Source: Prochlorococcus marinus str. AS9601 (GTDB lineage: Bacteria; Cyanobacteriota; Cyanobacteriia; PCC-6307; Cyanobiaceae). From it: a stretch of DNA of 64,000 bases. This document shows, piece after piece, positions 48,957 to 56,218 of the stretch (positions within the stretch are counted from its first letter, which is position 1; each line of letters begins with the position of its first letter). The translations under genes and the position numbers were made by a program. Below the pieces are notes generated by a model. That model saw only the letters and a program-made list of their open reading frames with translations. It did not search any database and was not told where the DNA came from. The stretch is from assembly GCF_000015645.1 (NCBI RefSeq), contig NC_008816.1, positions 806,001-870,000 of the forward strand, given 5' to 3'.

Positions 48957-51900
48957 ATGGAATCTTTCAGAACCTATTTAAATAGAGATGAAAAACCATT
49001 AATTATTTTTGACGGAGGTACTGGAACATCTTTTCAGAACTTAAATCTTACTCCAGATGACTTTGGAGGAAAAGAATTAGAGGGATGTAATGAAAACCTT
49101 GTTTTATCATCGCCAGAGGTAGTTGAGAAGGTTCATAATTCATTTTTAGAAGCAGGTTGTCATGTTATAGAAACTAATACATTTGGTGCCTCATCAATAG
49201 TTCTTGATGAATATGATATTGCAGATAAGGCTTATGAGATAAATAAAAATGCAGCATTTATAGCAAAAAAAGCTGCTCACAAATACTCATCAGTTGATAA
49301 ACCAAGGTTTGTAGCAGGTTCAATTGGGCCAACAACTAAATTACCCACCTTAGGACATATAGATTTTGATGAATTAAAGCAATCATATAAAGAACAAATT
49401 TATGGTCTTATAGATGGAGGAGTTGATATTCTTTTGATTGAAACTTGTCAGGATGTTTTACAAATTAAATCTGCCTTATTAGCATCAAAAGAAATTCTCG
49501 AAAGTAAAAATATTGATATACCGTTAATGGTATCTATAACAATGGAAACAACAGGTACTATGCTTGTTGGATCTGATATTGCTTCTGCATTAACAATATT
49601 AGAGCCATTTAATATAGATATCCTTGGACTTAATTGTGCAACTGGTCCTGAGCAAATGAAGGAACATATTAAATATTTGTCTGAAAATTCTCCCTTCGCT
49701 ATAAGCTGTATTCCCAATGCAGGTCTTCCTGAAAATATTGGTGGTGTAGCTCACTATAGATTAAAGCCAATAGAATTAAAGATGCAGTTAATGAATTTTA
49801 TATATGACTTTAATGTTCAATTAATAGGTGGATGTTGTGGGACAACACCTGAACATATAAAATACCTGTCTTCAATAATCGATGAAATTATTGATATTGA
49901 AAGGACACACAACAATGGTAAGAAAAATTCAAGTGGTTTTATTCCATCTGCCTCATCAATATATAACTCTGTGCCATATAAACAAGACAATTCAATCTTA
50001 ATAGTAGGAGAAAGATTAAATGCAAGTGGATCGAAAAAGGTAAGGGAGTTATTAAATAACGACGATTGGGATGGCTTAGTTGCAATTGCCAAACAACAAC
50101 AAAAAGAAAATGCTCACGTTCTTGATGTAAATGTTGATTATGTAGGCAGAGACGGAGTGAAAGATATGAAAGAAATAACTTCAAGACTAGTTACCAATAT
50201 AAATTTACCATTAATGATTGACTCTACAGATGCTGACAAAATGGAAAGTGGATTAAAGTCAGCTGGTGGTAAATGTATTATAAATTCAACCAATTACGAA
50301 GATGGCAATGAAAGGTTTGATCAAGTTCTAAATTTAGCCTTAGGGTATGGTTCGGGTCTTGTTGTCGGAACAATTGATGAAGATGGAATGGCAAGGAATT
50401 CAGAAAAAAAATATAAGATTGTCAAACGAGCGATTAATAGAACAAGAGAATGTGGTTTGTCAGATTATGAGCTATTTTTTGATCCATTAGCTCTGCCAAT
50501 ATCTACAGGGATAGAAGAAGATAGATTAAACGCTAAAGAAACTATTAGTGCTATTTTAAAAATTCGTGAAAATTTCCCAGATATTCATATCATACTTGGG
50601 ATATCAAACATTAGTTTTGGTCTTTCACCATTATCAAGAATTAATCTAAATTCAATATTTTTAGATGAATGCATTAAAGCAGGATTAGATTCTGCTATCA
50701 TCGCACCAAATAAAATTTTGCCATTATCAAAAATTTCTGAAGAAACTAAAAAGCTTTGCTTAGATTTGATTTATGATAAAAGAAAATTTGAAGATGATAT
50801 TTGTATTTATGATCCATTAGTAGAATTAACAAAGGCTTTTCAAGATTTATCTATTCAAGATTTCAAAAAAGCATCTTCAGAAAATAAAAACCAAACTCTT
50901 GAGGAAAGTCTGAAAAATCATATTATAGATGGAGAAAAAATAGGATTAGAGGATCAATTAAATAAAGCGTTAAAAAAATATAAACCTCTTGAAATAATTA
51001 ATACCTTTTTACTAGATGGGATGAAAGTTGTAGGAGATTTATTTGGCTCAGGTCAAATGCAATTGCCATTTGTACTCCAATCCGCCGAAACAATGAAATT
51101 TGCTGTTTCAATTTTAGAACCACACATGGAAACTGTAGATGAAAACATATCGAATGGAAAACTCTTAATTGCAACTGTCAAAGGCGATGTACATGATATT
51201 GGAAAAAATTTGGTAGATATAATACTTACAAATAATGGTTATGACGTAATAAATCTAGGAATAAAGCAAGATGTTTCAGCAATTATAGATGCACAAAAAA
51301 AATACAATGCAGATTGCATAGCTATGAGCGGATTACTTGTTAAATCAACTGCATTTATGAAAGATAATTTAGAGGCCTTTAACAATGAAAATATTAGTGT
51401 ACCAGTAATATTAGGAGGCGCAGCCTTAACCCCAAAATTTGTAAATGAGGACTGCAGCAAAATATATAAAGGGAAAATATTGTACGGAAAAGATGCGTTC
51501 ACTGATCTTAAATTCATGAATGAATATATGGATAATAAGAAAAAGGGTAATTGGTCAAATACAGAGGGGTTCATTAACAATGAGGGTATAAATATTAATT
51601 TAGCTTCATCAAAATCAAACTCTCAAGCTGTTAAAAAATCAATATCCATAAATACCGATACTTCCAAATTTAATTTAAAAGAAAATTTTATAAGATCTAA
51701 ATTTATAAATGAAGAAGATCCAATTCAAGCCCCTTTCTTGGGAACGAAAGTCTTGAACGATGTTGATATAGATTTAAATAAGTTAATATTTTATTTAGAT
51801 ACAAAAGCTTTATTTAGCGGGCAATGGCAAATAAAAAAAGGAAAAAACCAAAGCGTAGATGAATACAATAATTATTTAAATTCATATGCTAAACCATTGT

Positions 51901-52523
51901 TAGATAAATGGTTAGAGATAATTATAGAGAAAAAACTTATATCACCCAAAGCAGTTTATGGATATTTCAGATGCGGGAGAAAAGATAATAGTATTTTCTT
52001 ATTTGATGAGAAATCATTAAATAAAATTTCCCAATTTAATTTTCCACGACAAAAATCTGGGAATAATTTATGCATAGCTGATTTTTATTGTGATTTGAAA
52101 AATGATAAACCGATAGATATATTTCCTATGCAGGCAGTAACCATGGGTGATATTGCTAGCGAATATTCTCAAAAACTATTTAAAGAAGATAAATATAGTG
52201 ATTATTTGTTGTTCCATGGACTTACAGTGCAATTAGCAGAAGCTCTAGCTGAGTATGTCCATGCATTAATTCGTATTGAATGTGGATTTAGGTCTGAAGA
52301 ACCATATAAAAATAGAGAAATACTAGCTCAAAAATATAGAGGAGCTAGATATTCTTTTGGTTATCCTGCATGTCCAAAAGTATCTGATTCAAACATACAA
52401 TTATCATTGTTGGATGCCAAAAGAATAAACTTGACCATGGATGAATCTGAACAACTTCATCCAGAACAAAGTACTACAGCTATCATTTCACTACACTCAA
52501 AAGCTAAATATTTCAGCGCTTAA
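48957..52523 (+). CDS. metH: Cobalamin-dependent methionine synthase
   Basis: The 1188-residue protein has the four modules of MetH in order: a homocysteine/zinc domain (IETNTFGASS, LNCATGPEQM, GGCCGTTPEHI), a pterin-binding domain (VGERLNASGSKKV, INSTNYEDGNERF), a B12 domain with DVHDIGKNLVDIIL (the cobalt-ligand histidine) and MSGLLVKSTAFM, and a C-terminal reactivation domain. It transfers methyl from 5-methyl-THF to homocysteine. It therefore needs a corrinoid made through cobN and cobU. Confidence 0.98.
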   Translation: MESFRTYLNRDEKPLIIFDGGTGTSFQNLNLTPDDFGGKELEGCNENLVLSSPEVVEKVHNSFLEAGCHVIETNTFGASSIVLDEYDIADKAYEINKNAAFIAKKAAHKYSSVDKPRFVAGSIGPTTKLPTLGHIDFDELKQSYKEQIYGLIDGGVDILLIETCQDVLQIKSALLASKEILESKNIDIPLMVSITMETTGTMLVGSDIASALTILEPFNIDILGLNCATGPEQMKEHIKYLSENSPFAISCIPNAGLPENIGGVAHYRLKPIELKMQLMNFIYDFNVQLIGGCCGTTPEHIKYLSSIIDEIIDIERTHNNGKKNSSGFIPSASSIYNSVPYKQDNSILIVGERLNASGSKKVRELLNNDDWDGLVAIAKQQQKENAHVLDVNVDYVGRDGVKDMKEITSRLVTNINLPLMIDSTDADKMESGLKSAGGKCIINSTNYEDGNERFDQVLNLALGYGSGLVVGTIDEDGMARNSEKKYKIVKRAINRTRECGLSDYELFFDPLALPISTGIEEDRLNAKETISAILKIRENFPDIHIILGISNISFGLSPLSRINLNSIFLDECIKAGLDSAIIAPNKILPLSKISEETKKLCLDLIYDKRKFEDDICIYDPLVELTKAFQDLSIQDFKKASSENKNQTLEESLKNHIIDGEKIGLEDQLNKALKKYKPLEIINTFLLDGMKVVGDLFGSGQMQLPFVLQSAETMKFAVSILEPHMETVDENISNGKLLIATVKGDVHDIGKNLVDIILTNNGYDVINLGIKQDVSAIIDAQKKYNADCIAMSGLLVKSTAFMKDNLEAFNNENISVPVILGGAALTPKFVNEDCSKIYKGKILYGKDAFTDLKFMNEYMDNKKKGNWSNTEGFINNEGININLASSKSNSQAVKKSISINTDTSKFNLKENFIRSKFINEEDPIQAPFLGTKVLNDVDIDLNKLIFYLDTKALFSGQWQIKKGKNQSVDEYNNYLNSYAKPLLDKWLEIIIEKKLISPKAVYGYFRCGRKDNSIFLFDEKSLNKISQFNFPRQKSGNNLCIADFYCDLKNDKPIDIFPMQAVTMGDIASEYSQKLFKEDKYSDYLLFHGLTVQLAEALAEYVHALIRIECGFRSEEPYKNREILAQKYRGARYSFGYPACPKVSDSNIQLSLLDAKRINLTMDESEQLHPEQSTTAIISLHSKAKYFSA

Positions 52524-52532
52524 GCTAAATTT

Positions 52533-52751
52533 TTAGTTATTTTCTAAATATTCAATAATTTCTGCCTGTAGTTCTTCCATCGTTTCATTATCACCCAGAT
52601 CAATTCCCTCACCTGCGGCATCCTGTGTTAACTCAAGATAATATGAAGCACCATCACTAGATAAAAATTCTAATGCGGAAGTTTCATCACTATCTTTAAA
52701 AGCTTCATAAAGAGCTTTAAATGCAATGTTTTCAGTAAAGTCCCAATCCAT
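52533..52751 (-). CDS. Small acidic protein of unknown function
   Basis: The 72-residue protein is strongly acidic (many Asp and Glu, few basic residues) and has no membrane segment. It starts MDWDFTENIAFKALYEAF. I do not recognise a named family, but such short acidic proteins are common in picocyanobacteria. The upstream region has the full Shine-Dalgarno sequence AAGGAGGT 27 bases before the ATG, too far for normal use. A closer AAGG is 11 bases upstream. It converges with metH. Confidence 0.6.
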   Translation of the reverse strand: MDWDFTENIAFKALYEAFKDSDETSALEFLSSDGASYYLELTQDAAGEGIDLGDNETMEELQAEIIEYLENN

Positions 52752-52849
52752 AATGAAAAAAACCTTATTAGAATTATTACCTCCTTACCCCCCATACTCG
52801 TCAACCTTTTTTAAAGAAATGTTGGTGTTTTATTATTATTAAAAAAACT

Positions 52850-53233
52850 ATGACCATAAATAATCAAAATCAGTTAAATGTCCTTGGAGAAGAAATTGAG
52901 ATTTGTAGTTGCGCACCTATGACAGGGTGGTTCAGGGATGGATTTTGCAACTATGACAAAAATGATGGAGGGAATCATTCCATATGTTGTGTAATGGATG
53001 ATAATTTCCTGAAATATAGTAAATCGCAAGGTAATGATTTAATAACTCCCATGCCTATTTATTCCTTCCCAGGACTAAAGGATGGTGATCATTGGTGTAT
53101 TTGTCTTGATAGGTGGAAGCAAGCATTATTAGACGGTCTTGCACCAAAAGTCATATTAGAATCAACTAATATTGTCGTCTTAGAATCAGTACCTCTGGAA
53201 AAATTGAAAGAATATCAATTTAATAAAAATTAA
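52850..53233 (+). CDS. DUF2237 protein
   Basis: The 127-residue soluble protein contains MTGWFRDGFCNYDKNDGGNH, HSICCVMDDNFLKYSKSQGND and GDHWCICLDRWKQALLDG, which I recognise as DUF2237. Seven cysteines are present, several in conserved contexts. No function is established to my knowledge. It is divergent from the acidic gene across 98 bases and lies 48 bases before the Ap4A enzyme gene. Confidence 0.82.
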   Translation: MTINNQNQLNVLGEEIEICSCAPMTGWFRDGFCNYDKNDGGNHSICCVMDDNFLKYSKSQGNDLITPMPIYSFPGLKDGDHWCICLDRWKQALLDGLAPKVILESTNIVVLESVPLEKLKEYQFNKN

Positions 53234-53281
53234 TTACAAGTTTATTTTTTTTTTTAAAATGATAATGATAAATTTTTTTAA

Positions 53282-54112
53282 ATGAGTTTAGAAATATATT
53301 GGGAAAAAGCACTAGAACAAACTCAATTATCAATTGATGATGAATCATTATATCCTCTCAAAACTGATATTATTACAAGAGATTTATATGAAAAAGACGA
53401 CTTCATAATTAGGAAACTCGATACGTCAAAATTTAATAAAAAAAAAATTTATGGTCCTAAACAAAATCCATTTTGTCCTTGGGAAAAGATACTAGAAATT
53501 GATAAAATTGGTGATAATCATCAACTAATATTAAATAAATACCCTGTACAAAAAGGTCATATTTTACTTATTACAAATGAATGGAAACCTCAAAATGGAT
53601 GGTTAGATATTAAAGATTGGAGAGCGATCCAACAAGTTAATAAAGATACTAGTGGATTATGGTTTTTCAATAGTTCTCCAATTGCGGGAGCAAGTCAACC
53701 TCACAGGCATTTTCAACTTCTGCGTAGATCTAAAGGTGAGATATCATGCCCAAGAGAAAAGTGGTTTTTAGAGATGAACTCATATCAAGATATAGATAGT
53801 AAGCTTAAAAAAAATATTGTTGTATCCAAATTTAATTTTTTAGAAAATCCATCATGTCTTTTTGAATTTTACTTGGCATTATGCAAGAAATTAGGACTTG
53901 GGAACCCTATTAGTGATAAGAAACCGATATATCCTTACAATATTTTAATAACTAATAAATGGATAGCTATTATAAAAAGAAAAAAAGATCATATCCATGG
54001 TTTCAGTATTAACGGTTTAGGATTTGCAGGATACTTATTAGTAACTGAAAATTCAAATATTAATTATTTAAAGAAATTAGGCCCTGAAAAACTTTTAGAA
54101 AATTTTGTTTAA
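53282..54112 (+). CDS. Diadenosine tetraphosphate phosphorylase (ATP adenylyltransferase, HIT superfamily)
   Basis: The 276-residue protein has the N-terminal FCPWEK block, the LNKYPVQKGHILLIT strand, the catalytic ASQPHRHFQLLR histidine motif, and YNILITNKWIAIIKR near the C-terminus. This is the APA1/APA2 phosphorylase arrangement. It splits Ap4A into ATP and ADP with phosphate. It follows DUF2237 at 48 bases and could share its transcript. Confidence 0.85.
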   Translation: MSLEIYWEKALEQTQLSIDDESLYPLKTDIITRDLYEKDDFIIRKLDTSKFNKKKIYGPKQNPFCPWEKILEIDKIGDNHQLILNKYPVQKGHILLITNEWKPQNGWLDIKDWRAIQQVNKDTSGLWFFNSSPIAGASQPHRHFQLLRRSKGEISCPREKWFLEMNSYQDIDSKLKKNIVVSKFNFLENPSCLFEFYLALCKKLGLGNPISDKKPIYPYNILITNKWIAIIKRKKDHIHGFSINGLGFAGYLLVTENSNINYLKKLGPEKLLENFV

Positions 54113-54115
54113 ATA

Positions 54116-54295
54116 CTAGTTAGTTACTTCAACTTCCTTATCCCTGCTTATTTGGCTTTCTAAAACTTCTATAGATGCTGTTACCGAGGCAATTTTACGT
54201 TCAAGTGAATCCTTAATATAATTGAGCATTTCTAATTTCTTATGTTGATAAAAACTCTTTTTTTCTTTAGATGACTTGAAATAACAATTAAACAT
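54116..54295 (-). CDS. 59-residue hypothetical protein
   Basis: A frame reads from ATG 54295 to TAG 54116-54118 and encodes a polar, likely helical coiled-coil protein (MFNCYFKSSKEKKSFYQ, SLERKIASVTASIEVLE). A TATAAT box lies 12 bases before the ATG (54307-54312), so an almost leaderless transcript is possible. It overlaps nothing. Its stop is 3 bases from the end of the convergent Ap4A gene. I do not recognise the family; the clean frame in this AT-rich DNA argues for a real gene. Confidence 0.5.
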   Translation of the reverse strand: MFNCYFKSSKEKKSFYQHKKLEMLNYIKDSLERKIASVTASIEVLESQISRDKEVEVTN

Positions 54296-54306
54296 TTTTT
54301 ATTTTT

Positions 54307-54312
54307 ATTATA
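54307..54312 (-). promoter_or_regulatory. -10 box (TATAAT) before the 59-residue gene
   Basis: The minus strand reads TATAAT 12 bases before the ATG at 54295. This is a consensus -10 hexamer; the transcript would start a few bases upstream of the ATG. No convincing -35 partner is present. Confidence 0.4.
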
Positions 54313-54439
54313 AAAAGACAATTAATTGACTTGTGACATAAAAATAAATTGTTTTTAATTTAAAAACAATATTTCGTATAGACTTTCAATTTTTTTTGAA
54401 TAAAATTAAATAAATTCCATACTATTCAAGAAAATATTA

Positions 54440-55450
54440 TTGAATATTCCTGAAAATTCAAATACAAAAAGAATTTCAATTGATTTACCTGAGGAACTAA
54501 TTTCCAGGTTTGATCAATTACGAAAAGAGTGGGGATTTAGAGCAAGAGGGCCTGTAATAGAAAAGATACTGAAAGAACTTCTTCAAGAAGATGATTTACT
54601 ACCTAAGAACCAACAGCAAGAAATAGACTTTAACGAGAATAATAATAAAGAAAATTTAAATATTGATGAAGATACTGCATTGGTATTAATTAAATCAGAC
54701 GTAAAAAAAGAAGTTAATGAGATATCTTTGAATAAAAGATTTAAAAATAACAATCAATCTAAGGAAAAAACCAACTCAAACATAAGCCTTCCCAATTTTG
54801 TTGAAAAAAAAGTAAGGAATCTAAGAAGAAGTATTAATAGTGAAAAATTAAAGGATAATATTAATGATATTCAAATTAATACAATTAAAGAAACTGAATT
54901 AATAAAATGTCGAATTGAGTTAATTAGTCATTGGAAAACCTTATATGGATCAGTTCCTAATGATCATGTAGTAGAAGCTTCGATGGATTGGTTTGAAAGG
55001 GATATATGGCCAAATCTTGATGGAACTGAAAATCTGACCTTTACGTGGTGTGCAGCCAATAAATTAATGTCAGAATTATGCCCATTTTGGATAAAGAAAA
55101 ATCCATCCCTTGAAATTGTTTTATTAATGATTGGCGTTTTAGAAGACCCTTTTGCTACATCAGACCTGATAAATAGAATACCAACACTTATGAGAAGGTT
55201 TATAAGTAGATTTAAGCGAAATAATAGATCAAATTCATTTGAAACTTTGGACTCAACAATGTCAGTACATGGAGCACTTAAATTATTGAATTTATCAACA
55301 TCCGCAGGATCTGCTCATACGTTCCGTAAAATTAGGGAGGCCTATAAATCAATAGCCTTAGAGACTCATCCAGATGCTGGAGGATCAACAGATCAAATGA
55401 GAAAATTAAATGAAGCCTATCAATTGCTAAAAAATCTATATAGAAAATAG
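54440..55450 (+). CDS. Ribbon-helix-helix and J-domain fusion protein
   Basis: The 336-residue protein joins two unrelated modules. Residues 10-50 (KRISIDLPEELISRFDQLRK) look like a ribbon-helix-helix DNA-binding fold. A charged linker (50-150) and a conserved middle region (WKTLYGSVPNDHVVEASMDW, FTWCAANKLM) follow. The C-terminus (about 275-336) is a J domain with HPD at 310-312. J domains recruit Hsp70. The combination suggests a DNA-linked co-chaperone, but I know no function. The start is TTG, and the upstream 144 bases are non-coding. Confidence 0.75.
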   Translation: MNIPENSNTKRISIDLPEELISRFDQLRKEWGFRARGPVIEKILKELLQEDDLLPKNQQQEIDFNENNNKENLNIDEDTALVLIKSDVKKEVNEISLNKRFKNNNQSKEKTNSNISLPNFVEKKVRNLRRSINSEKLKDNINDIQINTIKETELIKCRIELISHWKTLYGSVPNDHVVEASMDWFERDIWPNLDGTENLTFTWCAANKLMSELCPFWIKKNPSLEIVLLMIGVLEDPFATSDLINRIPTLMRRFISRFKRNNRSNSFETLDSTMSVHGALKLLNLSTSAGSAHTFRKIREAYKSIALETHPDAGGSTDQMRKLNEAYQLLKNLYRK

Positions 55451-55466
55451 TATACTAATTCTCAAA

Positions 55467-55508
55467 TAAGACTAATTATAAGTCTATTCAATAGTCTTAT
55501 ATAAGATA
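55467..55508 (+). repeat. 42-bp repeat, copy 1
   Basis: This copy begins TAAGACTA and ends TATAAGATA. Positions 1-8 (TAAGACTA) pair perfectly with 26-33 (TAGTCTTA), leaving a 17-base loop that contains AAGTCTA. The inner AGTCT can alternatively pair with the first AGACT. Confidence 0.75.
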
Positions 55509-55637
55509 GCCGCTAATTTGAAATTTTTTAATTTTTGTCAATTATTATTATTCAAATATATAGAAACAATAATTACGTATAAATAAAAATAGAATGTAGT
55601 TTTAAAGAATAAAATTCTCTGTATAGTACTTCTTATG

Positions 55638-55679
55638 TGAGACTTAATATAAGTCTATTATATAGTCTCAAAAAAGATA
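55638..55679 (+). repeat. 42-bp repeat, copy 2
   Basis: This copy begins TGAGACTT and ends AAAAGATA. TGAGACT at its left end pairs with AGTCTCA. Compared with copy 1, an A-T pair has become G-C on both sides of the stem, so the pairing is kept. An inner hairpin GACTTA-ATA-TAAGTC is also possible. Confidence 0.75.
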
Positions 55680-55711
55680 TGTAAGATAAATTAATTTATC
55701 AATTTGGATGA

Positions 55712-55741
55712 TTCGCACCCAAACTGTTTATTACCTGCGAA
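55712..55741. repeat. GC-rich 6-bp hairpin in the non-coding region
   Basis: TTCGCA (55712-55717) and TGCGAA (55736-55741) form a perfect inverted repeat with an 18-base loop. It is the only G/C-containing stem of note in this AT-rich stretch. It may be part of a small RNA. Confidence 0.45.
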
Positions 55742-55864
55742 AAATTAAAAATTGAATAATAAATCAACAAATTATGTCCTTTCAATGTCCAAGAAAATAA
55801 TAACTCTTAAAAAGTCTTGATATCAAAGGTTTTTATGATTTCCCGAACTGCCTTAAAGACAGTA

Positions 55865-56125
55865 CTACTTGGATTGAAGCTTTTCAATTGCTGTTTGTTT
55901 GTCAATGCTAGGGACGTCACTTAATCCGTTAGCATCAAACCAAGGAGCACTAGCCCAATCAAATCCTTCGCCAAAAGTATTATCTGGTGCAGCTATGTAC
56001 CAATGACATGAAGCATCTGGTATGTCAACAGCACATTTTGACCAATCATCTGACCACTGAGGGACTTGCACCCACAAAACTGAAGATAGAAGTAGAGATA
56101 GTAAATTGATCATGAAAATGATCAT
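55865..56125 (-). CDS. Small exported protein, unknown family
   Basis: The 86-residue protein has a hydrophobic N-terminus (MIIFMINLLSLLLSSVLW) followed by a Trp- and Asp-rich region (WSDDWSKCAVDIPDASCHWY), two cysteines and a DNTFGEGFDWASAPWFDANG motif. It looks like a secreted or lipid-free periplasmic protein. A second start at 56113 (fifth codon) is equally plausible. I do not recognise a family. It is flanked by copies of the 42-bp repeat on both sides. Confidence 0.65.
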   Translation of the reverse strand: MIIFMINLLSLLLSSVLWVQVPQWSDDWSKCAVDIPDASCHWYIAAPDNTFGEGFDWASAPWFDANGLSDVPSIDKQTAIEKLQSK

Positions 56126-56157
56126 ACAACATTAATTAGTTTTATACGATTATTATT

Positions 56158-56199
56158 TGTCTTATATAAGAATTATATTTAGACTAGAATATAGTCTTA
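56158..56199 (-). repeat. 42-bp repeat, copy 3 (inverted)
   Basis: The reverse complement of this copy matches copy 1 at about 29 of 42 positions, including TAAGACTA at the start and TTATATAAGA near the end. Here AGACTA pairs with the inner TAGTCT across a 5-base loop; the outer stem is broken by two changes. It lies between the small exported gene and pheT. Confidence 0.65.
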
Positions 56200-56218
56200 A
56201 ATAAGATTAGTAATACAA

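Larger units (their letters stand above)
55451..55864. other. Non-coding region with repeats and hairpins
   Basis: This 414-base stretch has no reading frame longer than about 15 codons (one, from 55708, is likely chance). It contains two direct copies of a 42-bp repeat and one 6-bp GC-rich inverted repeat (TTCGCA/TGCGAA). It is the longest gene-free stretch in the window and could hold a small RNA gene. Confidence 0.6.

Noticed and set aside
55451-55864. Glutamine riboswitch or the known Yfr1 RNA
   Set aside because: I did not find the conserved core of the glutamine aptamer or the ACTCCTCACAC motif of Yfr1 here.
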